Made by a program: the position numbers and the translations under genes. This document shows positions 1 through 9,160 of a stretch of DNA of 25,675 bases, piece after piece. Below the pieces are notes generated by a model, which was not told the origin of the DNA, ran no database searches, and saw only the letters and a list, made by a program, of their open reading frames with translations. The DNA is taken from the NCBI GenBank assembly GCA_003427395.1, contig BFEA01000251.1:72151-97825 (forward strand). The letters run 5' to 3'. This stretch comes from Chara braunii. Lineage: Eukaryota; Streptophyta; Charophyceae; Charales; Characeae. Every line of letters starts with the position of its first letter. The first letter of the stretch is position 1.

Positions 1-76
<76 letters not shown>
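1..76. repeat. (CT)n microsatellite at the window edge
   Basis: An uninterrupted CT dinucleotide run fills the first 76 bases and probably continues beyond the window. It is the reverse complement of the (GA)n tract near the other end (24748-24806). Confidence 0.98.
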
Positions 77-79
<3 letters not shown>

Positions 80-648
80 CCACGTCTTCCCTCTTGACAC
101 CTGAAGACCGCCACTGTGCCTTGCTGTTCATCCTAGCCCCAGCCAGCTAGCTGGGCTATGGCACTGACTACAGCAGCACCCTCACTTACACGACCGCACA
201 TGCGTTGCACCTTGCTCTAGTGCTAGCAGCAGCCTGCGAGCGTCTGCTCCAGCAGTGTTGCCGCAAACTAGCAAGTGCCCAAATGCCAGTCCAGGCAGCG
301 AGCTCTTTCCTATATGGAAAGAGTCTGGCCTGGCCTGAGGCCTGGCTGGGCTGTTCCTGCAGGCAGAAGCTTCAGGTAGGTCCCAGGTAGCTGGGCCTCT
401 GCTGCTGCTGGGCCTTGTTCGGTTACGCCTCCCAACTGCCTGTGTATATTGCTCCAGATGTGGCCCAGGGCCTGCTTTTCAGAAAAGGCCAAGAAGGCCA
501 TGGAAGGTTTTGCTGCTCTTGGCCTGGACCCCAAATACGAAATTGACAGCAATGGGCCTTTCGTGATTTGTCAGGCCCACCTTCACTTAGGGCGGGCACA
601 GTTGAAAAAGGGGCCCCCTTAGGCCTGCCGAGGAGCCAAATCTTCGCA
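77..648 (-). mobile_element. Probable 3' LTR and flank of the Ty3/Gypsy element (boundaries uncertain)
   Basis: This stretch lies directly downstream, on the minus strand, of the pol stop and a purine-rich tract. After that tract the minus-strand sequence begins with TG (complement of 647-648), as an LTR should. No second LTR copy is in the window, so the other end cannot be fixed. It contains a perfect 8-bp-arm hairpin (CTCTTTCC/GGAAAGAG, 303-323) around a TATAT core and a 12-bp palindrome, CCAGCTAGCTGG, at 143-154. Short reading frames here have no recognisable domain. The LTR call is an inference from position. Confidence 0.4.
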
Positions 649-660
649 TTCCCTCCTTTA
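649..660 (-). promoter_or_regulatory. Candidate polypurine tract for plus-strand priming
   Basis: Read on the minus strand, this is TAAAGGAGGGAA followed immediately by TG. It lies about 25 bases beyond the final pol stop at 686. Position and composition fit the polypurine tract that precedes a 3' LTR in Ty3/Gypsy elements. Confidence 0.45.
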
Positions 661-685
661 CTTCGATAGTCCTCTAAGAAGTCCT

Positions 686-1990
686 TCAATCTGCAGGCAT
701 CTTCACCTTGAGTCCTCTTTCATATCTTGCAATCACTTGGGGAGCTGTTTGCTGGAGTTCTTCTCTAGTAAACCACCGATCTTCACTTGGATCAGTATGG
801 TGTCTGAATCTGACACGGTACTGTATCCTTGGGTTTGGAGGTCAGCCTCTGCCGGGAGGTTTAAGAACAAGCATCATTCTGTGCTCCATGATGTCGTCGA
901 TGTCGACTTCGCCATCCATGGTTGGGTGCAGCATTGATCGTCTGGAAGGGACCTGGGCCGTTTCTGCGAAAGGGGCCAGCTTGGAGGCGTGAAAGATTGG
1001 GTGTGTGCGTAAGTGAGCAGGGATGTGAATTACATAGTAGGGTCCGTCTATCTGATCCCCGACTATATCTAGGACCTCCCATGGACCGAAATACTGGGGC
1101 ATTAGTTTTCGTGAGATTCCCAACTCTTGACCCAGTTCAAATGACCTGACCCATACTTGCTCTCCTACGTGAAACTCGGATGGCCGTCTGTGCTTGTTCT
1201 CAGATGCCACCATAGCATCTTGAGCTTTCTTAATGTGTTCTACAGCCTGTTGCAGCATCTGTTCATACTTGACAGCAAACTCTATGCTGCCAGGTGCTGC
1301 AGATGGCTAATTTTCAGGTAGTAGAAAATCTAGGGCGGATCTGGGCTTCCAACCAAGATGCAGTTGGTTGGGAGTCATGCCAGTAGTGCTATGCACAACA
1401 TTTTTGTACAGGCTGGTGACGAGGGGTAACTTCTCGTCCCAGTCATCCTGACTTGGCTTAATGTAATGCCGAAGCAGGTGCTGACTACTCCGTTCATCTG
1501 TTCAGCCTGGCCATTTGACTCAGGGTGGTTCCCTAATGCCATTTGCAATCGGGTGCCCATCTGTTTGGTTGTGGATTGCCACAGTTCACTAGTGAATCTC
1601 ACATCCCTATCGCTTACAATAGACGTAGGGAGACCAAAATTGAGTACCCAGTTGTCTAGAAATAGCTTGATGCCGTAGTCAGTTTGAGCAGTCTCAGACA
1701 TGGGGATTTATCTGGCATACTTGGTAAATATGTCTACGATGACAAAGATGTGTTTTTTCCCGCTCTTGCTGGTCACAAGAGTATCTATGAAATCCATGGA
1801 CACACTCTCACCGGGACCAGGAGGAATAGGCAAGGGCTTGCGCAGCCCAAGCGGTGCCTGTGTCCTAGGCTTGTCACGTTGACAAACCTGGCAAGTCTCT
1901 ACATACTTTTTGACATCATTCATCATTGTGGGCCACCAAAATTTTTGTACCAAGTTAGCTGAAGTCTTTTTAAATCCAAAATGATCTGCT
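686..1990 (-). pseudogene. Ty3/Gypsy integrase with chromodomain-like tail, broken
   Basis: The protein would insert the retrotransposon cDNA into nuclear DNA. The zinc-binding region shows a CxxC pair in CQVCQRDKP (about 1890). The catalytic core has Asp in MDFIDTLV (about 1800), Asp in VSDRDVRFTS (about 1600) and Glu in ESNGQAEQMN (about 1510), the expected DDE set. The C-terminal module contains YFGPWEVLD, GPYYVIHIP and HPIFHASKL, the GPF/Y-type domain. The tail continues with QYRVRFRHHTDPSEDRWF to a stop at 686, resembling the chromodomain-like tails of chromoviruses. Damage: TAA at about 1702 in place of a Tyr codon, a one-base frameshift near 1462, TAG near 1306, and TGA at 842-844 in the tail. 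Family assignment is secure; function is lost. Confidence 0.88.
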
Positions 1991-2007
1991 GCGTCATGAT
2001 ACTCACC

Positions 2008-2680
2008 TCAAAATAAACTATGTAAAGACTCCCTATTAGGCATACAAAGTTTTTTGTTCCCTGGCTTCTCAAGGAACAACAGCCCTTCAAACAGTACAAA
2101 CTCGTCGGAACTGTTTTTATCTTTCGCTTCCTGTTTGCGAATGATTTCAGAGAAAACTGCGTCCTCTTGATAGGCTTCCATCAAAGATCGAGTTACATCT
2201 TCAGATATCTCAAACTCAGTCACTAGCACGCCCAGATAATCTGCCCTACGCGATAATGCATCAGCCACTTTATTGTACTCTAATCCAGCGCAAAGTCTCA
2301 TGGTCAGATCTTACATAGAAGAATTTGCCACGGAGATAATGTCTCCAGTGGACCAGCGCTCGGTAGAGGGCATAAAGCTCACGCTCGTATGTGGACTTTA
2401 ACTAACTTCTCATATGACATCTTCTGACTTATGTACTCGATGGGCCTCAATTCTTTTCCCTCCTTTTGCACAAGGACCCCGCCTATGCCGTATTGGCTGG
2501 TGTCAGTGGTCACAACAAAGGGTTGTTCAGGATCTGGCGGTCTTGAAGGTTGCCTCACACTCTTTTGTCCACTCCCAAGGGGTGTTGAGGTGTGTGAGGT
2601 CAGTCAACGAAGAGGCTATAGTGTTGCAATTCTTTACAAACGGTCTATAATAGCCTTTCATCCCCAAGAATGACCTCACC
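2008..2680 (-). pseudogene. Ty3/Gypsy RNase H and connection domain, broken and partly deleted
   Basis: This region would degrade the RNA strand during reverse transcription. On the minus strand it reads RSFLGMKGYYRPFVKN (about 2670-2625), the standard segment after reverse transcriptase, then FVVTTDTSQYGIGGVL with the first RNase H Asp, then YERELYALYRALVHW with the catalytic Glu, and RSDHETLRWI. It joins directly to EYNKVADALSRRADYL, the Ty3/Gypsy segment before integrase. About 35 residues normally between LRWI and the EYNKVADALSRR motif are missing, so a small deletion is likely near 2280. Frameshifts occur near 2680, 2545 and 2405. The remaining 2008-2270 part is the linker to integrase. 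Confidence 0.85.
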
Positions 2681-2684
2681 TAAG

Positions 2685-3300
2685 TCAGAGAATGAGGTTT
2701 GGGTCAGTCCGTATGCTGGCCACCTTAGCATCGTTCGACCTCAAACCATCCGCGAAAATCTCATGATCCAAGTACAAGATCTTGGTGCGACCAAACTCAC
2801 ATTTCTCCAAGTTAACCTTGTACTGGTGCTGTCTTCGGAGACCTAGCACTATTTCCATGTGCTCAAGGTGCTCCACTACAGTCTTACCAAAGATAAGAAT
2901 ATCGTCGAGGTACACAACGATAAACTGGTCTAAGTATTCATGAAAAATCTGGTTCATTGCGTGTTGGAAAGTCCCAGGAGCATTGCATAGGCCAAAGGAC
3001 GTCACCACAAACTCGTACAAACCGTACCTGGTCTGGAATGCGGTTTTGTGCAGGTCCTCAGGTCTAATGGCAATCTGATGTTATCCAGACTTCAGATCTA
3101 TCTTTGTGAAGTATCGACATCCCTGCACTCTATCCAAGAGGTCATCGATGCGGGGTAGGGGTTCCGCATTCTTAACGGTGATGGCATTGAGGCCACTGTA
3201 ATCAATGCACATCCTTAAGGTACCCCCCTTCTTGGGAACGAATAGGACAGGTGAACCATAAGGGGAGACCGCGATAGGAAGGTGATGATTCACAAGGTAG
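2685..3300 (-). pseudogene. Ty3/Gypsy reverse transcriptase (fingers to thumb), broken
   Basis: The enzyme would copy element RNA into DNA. Motifs in order on the minus strand are [50 protein letters not shown] (first catalytic Asp), FQTRYGLYEFVV, TSFGLCNAPGTFQHAMN and FIVVYLDDILIFG, the YLDD box with the two catalytic Asp. A TAA at 3081-3083 replaces the Tyr of the expected SGYHQI motif; both sides are in the same frame. A stop at 2685 is followed by a frameshift into the RNase H linker. Sequence upstream of SPYG does not match the family; the missing N-terminal part is found inverted at 3318-3656. Confidence 0.9.
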
Positions 3301-3317
3301 TCAATGGAAGGACCGTT

Positions 3318-3656
3318 AGACTGCAGAGGTGGAGAACTATGGGTGCATGTGTGCATCTTCTTTCTATAACTACTATAAACAGAATCGCGAGGAGGGCATG
3401 TACCTAGTCTTTGTCTCTGAGAAAGGGGAGGTCGTAAAATCACCCCCAGAGATAGAAGCAGTCATTGCACAATATCCAGACCTTTTTTAGCCTGGTGGTG
3501 TGGTAGAAAGGGAGGTTGTCCATGCGATAGAAGTAGTCCCTGGTAGTAAAGTACCTAAAGGACGGATCTATAGGATGTCTCTTGCGGAGTTGGATGAGCT
3601 CTGCCGCCAGCTCAAAGAGCTCACAGAGAAGGGATGGATTCAGCCTAGTACCTGAG
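3318..3656 (+). pseudogene. Inverted fragment: protease-RT linker and RT N-terminus
   Basis: In one plus-strand frame this reads [16 protein letters not shown], then [13 protein letters not shown], a TAG, then VVEREVVHAIEVVPGS, GRIYRMSLAELDELC and LTEKGWIQPST, the classic start of Ty3/Gypsy reverse transcriptase. It stops matching right after QPST, exactly where the minus-strand part begins with SPYG. It therefore looks like the missing N-terminal part of the same domain, flipped in place. An independent second element inserted head to head is the alternative. The frame is open from about 3320 except for the TAG at about 3488. Confidence 0.75.
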
Positions 3657-3768
3657 GTGACTGGTTGCGATAAGGAGGGAGATCAGGATTTGTGGATGAT
3701 TGGAAAGTAGTGCTCACCTGAGATTGACGTTGATACCGTGCGTTGTTGTTTGTCTTCATTGTGTCCAT
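3640..3768 (-). pseudogene. Possible gag N-terminus (42 codons)
   Basis: An ATG on the minus strand at 3768 opens a short frame beginning MDTMKTNNNARYQRQSQ, continuing rich in Gln, Asn, Ser and Pro (for example LPPYRNQSPQ). It ends after entering the inverted RT fragment. This composition is common at the start of gag proteins, and the position is the expected 5' side of the element. There is no diagnostic motif, so the call rests on composition and context. If right, gag was cut about 38 codons in and most of gag and protease were deleted. Confidence 0.3.
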
Positions 3769-3769
3769 G

Positions 3770-4074
3770 AGATGACAGTGTCACGTGGCACTTTTGTGTG
3801 ATCAGGACTGGTCAGACGTGTTACTGTATATTGATTGACAATGTGGATTCGAGGGGAAGCCAAGAGAAGCAGTCGGTGATATTTGGGCTACTGTTTTGTT
3901 GTCACTGAATACCTCTTTTACCCTCTCGTCTGTCTATTCCCCCTCCACTCTCTTCGTCTAATGGTAACGGGATATTGTATCAGATATCACTTCCACGATT
4001 ACTGGAGACATTGTGCAGATCTGAGTCTACTTGTACTTCAAAGTCTAATGAATATCTTCCACGCTGGGTTCATT
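3770..4074. other. Intergenic stretch between element remnant and satellite
   Basis: No recognisable coding or repeat content was found. A short plus-strand frame from 3883 has no domain. The 5' LTR of the element would be expected here but could not be recognised, so it is probably lost. Confidence 0.4.
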
Positions 4075-4849
4075 ACAGGTGCTCCTATGGGGATGAATTG
4101 CTAAATGGGGGTAGGGGGTAGTAGAGGCGGTACGGCACATAGGTGGTTGTTTGCTTTTTTTTTGTTTTTCGCCTATTGAAAATATGTGCTTCTATGGGGA
4201 TGCATTGGTTAATAGGGTAGGGGCCCTAGGGGGGTAATAGGGGCAGCAGGGCACATAGGTGGTTTCAATATTCAAAAAATAATGATGGTTTCCACGGTAA
4301 ATGGTGAACTCTTTTTTTTTTTTTTTCCCTACTGAAAAGAAGTGCTCCTATGGGGATGAATTGGCAAATGGGGGTAGGAGGTAGTAGGGGCGGTATGACA
4401 CATACCTATTGAAAAGATGTGCTCCTATAGGATTTCATTGGTTATTTGGGGTAGGGGCCCTTGGGGAGTACTAAGGGCGGCAGGGCACATAGGTGGTTCG
4501 TTGTCTTGGAAGTAATGTTGTGGAAACGCGGTAAATAGCTAGGCTACCAGAGTGGCCCGGTTCCACTTGGCCGGCTGGGCCGAAATGAAATAAAAAAATA
4601 AAAAAATAAAAATGATTTTTTAATTAGAAAATTTAACGTAGATTTGGTAAAGAATTTCGATGTGACCCTGAGGCAAAAGTTGTTGTATTTATTTTCCTAC
4701 ATAACATAGTTTGTTTTAACTTTTTTTCGGATTTTTTGGATTTCGTTTTTTTTTTTTTTTGCCTAGGACCTTCCCTGGTCCTGCCGTGCTGCACGGGAAA
4801 ATAGGGTGACCCGGGCGGCCCGGCTGGTAGCCTAGGTAAATAGTGGGCT

Positions 4850-4882
<33 letters not shown>

Positions 4883-6303
4883 CCGCTATTGAGAAGAGGT
4901 GCTCCTATGGGGATGAATTGCTAAATGGGGGCAGGGGGTAGTAGACGCAGTACGACACACAGGTGGGTGTTTTTTTTTTTTTTTTACGTATTGAAAAGAT
5001 GTGCTCCGATGCGGATGCATTGGTTAATGGGGGTAGGGGCCCTTGGGGGGTACTAGGGGCAGTAGGGCATATAGGTGGTTTCGGTGTTTAGGAAATAATG
5101 ATGTGGAAACGCGGTAAATGGTGAACTGTTCTGTTTTTTTTTCCTTTCCCCTATTGAAAAGAGGTGCTCCTATGGGGATGAATTGGTAAATAGGGGTAGG
5201 GGGTAGTAGGGACGATACGGCACATGGGTGGGTGTTTGCTTTTTTTCTTTTTTAAACCTATTGCAAAGATGTGCTCCTATGGGATTGCATTGGTTATTAG
5301 GGGTAGGGGCCCCAAGGGGTACTAGGGACGGCAAGGCACATAGGTGGTTTCGTTGTCTAGGAAATAATGACGTGGAAACGCGGTTCATGGTGAACTGTTT
5401 GTTTGTTTGTTTTTTCTTTCCCTATTGAAAAGAGGTGCTCCTATGGGGATGAATTGGTAAATGGGGGTAGGGGGTAGTAGGGGCGGTACGGCACACAGGT
5501 GGGTGTTTTTTTTTGTTTTTTTTTTACCTATTGAATAGATGTGCTCCTATGGGATGCATTGGTTATTTGGGATATGGGCCCTAGGGGGCTACTAGGGGCG
5601 GCGTGGCACATAGGTGGTTTCGTTGTCTAGGAAATAATGATGTAAACGCGGTGAATGGTGAACTTTTTTTTTTGTTTCCCTATTGAAAAGAGGTGCACCT
5701 ATGAGGATGAATTGGTAAATGGGGCTAGGGGGTTAGTAGGGGTGGTACGGCACATGGGTGGGTGTTTGCCTTTTTTTTTTTTTTACCTATTCGAAAGATG
5801 TGCTCCTATGGGATTGCATTGGTTAATAGGGGCCCCAGGGGTGTACTAGGGGCGGCAAGGCACATATGTGGTTTCGTTGTCTAGGAAATAATGATGTGGA
5901 AACGTGGTAAATGGTGAACTGTTATTTTTTTTTTTCCCCCTAGTGAAAAGAGGTGCTCTATGGGGATGAATTGGTAAATGGGGCTAGGGGGTAGTAGGGG
6001 CGGTACGACACATAGGTGGGTGTATTTTTTTTTTATTTTTTTTTTAGCTATTGAAAAGATGTGCTCCTTTGGGATTGCATTGGTTATTTGGGGTAGGGGC
6101 ACTAGGGGGGTACTAGGGGCGGCAGGGCACATAGGTGGTTTCATTGTCTATGAAATAATGATGTGGAAACGCAGTAAATAGTGAAATGTTTTTTTTTTTT
6201 TTCTCTCTCGAGTAAAAAAAGGTGCTTCTATGAGGATGAATTGGTAAATGGGGGTAGGGGCCCTAGGGGGTACTAGGGACGGTAGGGCACATAGGTGGGA
6301 TTG
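4075..6303 (+). repeat. Two-part tandem satellite, about 262-bp unit, eight units
   Basis: The core GCTCCTATGGGGATGAATTG or a close variant recurs at 4081, 4344, 4901, 5166, 5437, 5695, 5955 and 6224. Spacings are 258-271 bp once the 305 bp of insertion and target duplication at 4531-4843 is removed (that interval becomes 252). Each unit has an A half (GATGAATTGGTAAATGGGGG) and a related B half (GGATTGCATTGGTTATTTGG). Both end in GGCACATAGGTGG and are separated by T tracts of varying length. The B half continues with GAAATAATGATGTGG and AAACGCGGTAAATGGTGAAC. The last unit is an A/B hybrid that ends at the hAT region. Unit 2 lacks the T tract between halves. Confidence 0.95.
4539..4835. mobile_element. 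297-bp inverted-repeat (MITE-like) element inside the satellite
   Basis: The ends are perfect 12-bp inverted repeats: CTAGGCTACCAG at 4539-4550 and its complement at 4824-4835. The 8-bp sequence GTAAATAG flanks it on both sides (4531-4538 and 4836-4843) and is part of the satellite sequence, so removing the element plus one copy restores the B half. An 8-bp duplication is typical of hAT elements. There is no coding capacity; the middle is AT-rich with A/T homopolymers and GC-rich subterminal ends. A non-autonomous hAT-type element is the best reading. Confidence 0.85.
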
Positions 6304-6460
6304 AGGGCAAGAAAGTGTAGGTATGGAAAATGCAGCACCTGGTTGGTTGTTTTGTTTTTATCGGTTTTTGTTTTGCCATTGTCGTTTCATGCTTTGTCCT
6401 TGTCATTCAGTTCCTCTGCTTCACCGTCGGTTCATCCGTTGAGATTCACTGCCGCCATTC

Positions 6461-7231
6461 ATGACACAAACACGCTTCGTGACGGCATCCTGTCATAGTC
6501 TGCGGTTCGACATCATGACGAGGCGGAGTGATAAAGAACATGTTGCCCCGACCCCGACCGCGATGACAAACGAAAGTGATTCAAGAAAGGGACACAACAC
6601 AAAGATGTTCGAGTTTCCATTCAAGATTGATCCGGTTGTTGATGCGAAACGCGACGACCCTGTGTGGCGTTTTGTTGCACGTGGCCGATACTTGCACGAT
6701 TATACGACATTGGGGAGGAAGAGTGGTCGTCGATGTGTGCGCAGATTGCATGGGAAATCTATTTGTGGTGGAAGTAGAGATGCGAAGGAATATTTCTTAA
6801 AGAGCAAGGAGTTCAAATGCCCGACGAGGACTCCTGCCGTGTGTTATACCATTTGGGCGAAGAACATGGACAAGTGTTCGAAAGAGTTCGTTGCCTCGAT
6901 TGAGGAGTTGAAGAGGTTTCCTCCCGGCCACCCATGCTTCCAGTGGCCACCACTTTCATTCCCAGTGGACTCGGAGCCTCGGCGGTCGCTCGATGGTGGG
7001 GCACGGGTGGTTGTCACACCGTCTCGCGGTGCAGTCGGCACACCTGTTGTGCCACCTGCGGCGGCGGCATCATCTGATGGAGTACTCCCGTCGGCGGTCC
7101 TTGGAGGGACCGCAGTGCAAGCGGTCGCGACAACGATACCACCAGCAACGGCATCTGATGCGTTGGCATCCGCTATTGCATATGCCGAGGGCGAGGGCAC
7201 TACACGTACCACTGCATCGCTGAAGCGCTAG
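6461..7231 (+). pseudogene. hAT N-terminal segment (BED-finger-like), 256 codons
   Basis: This is the longest intact piece of the transposase. ATG at 6461 gives MTQTRF; an alternative ATG at 6515 starts MTRRSDKEH. Residues of about 65-125 contain DDPVWRFVARGRYLHDY, SICGG, KEYFLKSKEFKC and YTIWAKN, the layout of a BED-type DNA-binding domain in DUF659 transposases. The expected paired Cys and His ligands are incomplete (CVRRLHG, KEYF), so the finger is probably dead. From about residue 160 the sequence becomes Pro/Ala/Gly/Thr-rich low complexity. It ends at TAG 7229-7231; the same frame carries on after a second stop. Confidence 0.7.
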
Positions 7232-7240
7232 ATGGTTTAA

Positions 7241-7677
7241 AGGTCGGCGCGTGATGGTGTTTTTGATGGGCTCGACATATGTCAGTTCGTCGACGCATGG
7301 GGCAGAAACCTGGACACTTCGGCTGGCTTGCATCCTATGTTCACGAATGTTGCGGCGAGAGCTTCAAGTCCAGCGGGAGCTCCTCTTACGGCTATTCGCG
7401 GCACAGCCGCGGCACGCATGGTCTCCTTCTCGTCCTCCACATCCAGTTGCCCCTCTACCAGTGGCCAACTCGCTTCCACCATCGTCCCAGGCGACAAAGG
7501 GCGCCCCCCCCCCCTCCACCACTGCCCGTCTCTGATTCTTTGCCCACTCCCGCGATCGAGACTGCCCCCGCATTCAATGGTGTTATTGGGCTACACAAAA
7601 TTCCACTCCCACATGACGCTACACCAGCGAGTCCAGCTGGTTTGTTTGACGCCTGTGGATGTGACGTGATTGCATAA
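7241..7677 (+). pseudogene. hAT linker segment with homopolymer frameshift
   Basis: After TAA at 7238-7240 the same frame reads DGVFDGLDICQFVDAWGRNL, then a Ser/Ala/Thr-rich stretch up to a run of eleven C at 7504-7514. Beyond it, plausible coding moves to the frame reading IETAPAFNGVIGLHKIPLPH and ends at TAA 7675-7677. Without that stop it would run straight into the catalytic core in the same frame. The C run is a natural slippage site and could also be a sequencing error. Confidence 0.6.
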
Positions 7678-8187
7678 GGGAGGGGCGCATACAAGCAGCA
7701 GACAGTCATTTCATATTATGCCGACCCGAGGGAGCATGCATGGCGCACGACGATTATGCGGTTCATCGTGGAGAGTGGCATGCCATTCCACTGCGTGAAG
7801 CTTGAGAGCTTCAGACAAATGTTTACAGTCATTATTCCTCCTGGGGTCCCAGGGGCTCCCATGCCCAAACCACCGACTTATCACATGGTCCGCACGACAT
7901 TCTTGGATGAGCTAGATGCTGATGTCCAGCGGCATGTGAAGCCGGTGCTCGAGACTTCGCGTCAGAGTGGTTGTATTGTCATGACAGATGGATGGACGAA
8001 CATCCTTGGTCAAACATTGTGCAACTACATTGTCGGTACTGAAAGGGGACCCGCGTATCTTACCACAGATGTTATGCGTGGGAGGAACGATGCTGCAGCG
8101 TTGGTGAAGGCATGGTTGCAAAGGTTGAAGACCATCGATATCCAACTCAGCGACATCACGGCGTTCGTCACGATTCTGCGAGTGTGA
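7678..8187 (+). pseudogene. hAT catalytic core, first block (DUF659-like)
   Basis: In frame with the preceding segment this reads ISYYADPREHAWRTTIMRF, ESGMPFHCVKLESFRQMF, TFLDELDADVQRHVKPVL and GCIVMTDGWTN. The last motif carries the first catalytic Asp of hAT transposases and the DGW signature. The first in-frame ATG after the stop is at 7756. The frame ends in ITAFVTILRV and TGA at 8185; one base appears lost near 8170, because the next frame reads DSASVIVSSMKIFQKDE, the second conserved Asp block. Confidence 0.85.
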
Positions 8188-8861
8188 TCGTGTCCTCCAT
8201 GAAGATATTCCAAAAGGACGAAAGCGTCAAACATGTTTTCTAGATTCCGTGCGCGGCACACGTCATGGACCTCATCCTGGAGGACGTTGGGTCAATTGGT
8301 TGGGTTGCATCACGCATTGCTCAGGCGCGGCTTGTCACCAAGTTCTTCAAGCGCCAGAGTCACGCAGGCGAGGCTTTGGAGGCGAAAACCAAGTTGAAGT
8401 TGTTTTTGCCCGCGGAGACACGTTTTGGCACAAGTGTTATTATGATTCGGAGACTGTTGGAGTTGCAAACCCATCTCGTGCAGGTCATTACCGGGGACTC
8501 GTGGCGCAACACTATTTGGGCCACGTGAAAGGTCGGACAGAACGCCGCCGAGATCATTGCATGTGCGGGGCCTCCTCCATGGTGGTAGGAGTTAAGACGA
8601 TTGTTGTGGATTATGGAGCCTGTGATGGAGATGTTGCAAATGCTGGATGGTGACACACGACAGATCAACAAGGTTCTACGTCGGTATGAGATTATAATCG
8701 CATCTCGTCTTGCCGCGTGCGACTCCCTCAATATGACTGAGCAGGATGAGATCCTTGAGGTTTTCGACAGGCGGCGCACCATGTTTCATACTCCGACCCA
8801 CATAGCAGCCATGATGCTGGATCCCAAGTTTCGGGATCCCACCCTAGCTATGACGACGTGA
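8172..8861 (+). pseudogene. hAT catalytic core, second block and helical insertion
   Basis: One frame reads DSASVIVSSMKIFQKDE, then TAG 8241, then IPCAAHVMDLILEDVG (the CxxH block of hAT cores), LFLPAETRFGTSVIMIRRLL, TGA 8526, more sequence, TAG 8586 and MEPVMEMLQMLDGDTRQINK through MMLDPKFRDPTL. The DPKF-type motif precedes the C-terminal domain in hAT proteins. Three stops lie in one otherwise continuous frame. A TGA at 8859 is out of phase with continuing homology, showing another frame change near 8843. Confidence 0.8.
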
Positions 8862-9150
8862 TGCAGGAGGGGTTCATTGTCGCTTTGGTTCAGTTTGGCT
8901 ACCCTGAGGGATCTCTACAGCACAAAGAGGTGCTCACTGTGATCGACAAGTTTCATGCCAGGGAGAAGTCTTTCGAAAGTGCGACCATGGATAGAGCCAT
9001 GACACCGCATACTTCGCCATGAGGATTTTGCGCATTTGGGCGACAGCGTCGCCTTGTGAGAGAGCTTGGTCCTGTTGGAGTTTCATCCGCTCTAAGACTC
9101 AGACGGGCCGAGAAACTCGTGCGGTGTCACTGAAACCTCTGTCTCCTTGA
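8849..9150 (+). pseudogene. hAT C-terminal dimerisation segment
   Basis: The frame beginning YDDVMQEGFIVALVQFGYPE runs to about 9015. The next frame then reads YFAMRILRIWATASPCERAW followed by SCWSFIRSKTQTG and ends at TGA 9148. The SPCERAWS segment carries the conserved Glu-Arg and Ser of the hAT dimerisation domain, including the third catalytic acidic residue. The segment is shorter than usual between YGYPE-like and YFAMRIL sequence, so some sequence may be missing. Confidence 0.75.
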
Positions 9151-9160
9151 TCGTCCGTCT

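Larger units (their letters stand above)
647..3768 (-). mobile_element. Ty3/Gypsy retrotransposon remnant, internally deleted and rearranged
   Basis: Minus-strand pieces occur in the Ty3/Gypsy order from high to low coordinates: possible gag start (3640-3768), reverse transcriptase (about 3300-2685), RNase H (about 2680-2270), zinc-binding and catalytic integrase (about 1990-1460), integrase C-terminus (1258-842), chromodomain-like tail (840-686) and polypurine tract. Protease and most of gag are absent. A roughly 340-bp piece from the start of reverse transcriptase is present on the opposite strand at 3318-3656. Stops and frameshifts in every domain show the copy is dead. No 5' LTR or primer binding site was recognised. 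Confidence 0.85.

Noticed and set aside
3883-4104. 73-codon plus-strand frame
   Set aside because: It runs into the satellite, is hydrophobic and has no domain.
6813-7212. Minus-strand frames of 63 and 122 codons
   Set aside because: They are shadows of the plus-strand hAT N-terminal frame.
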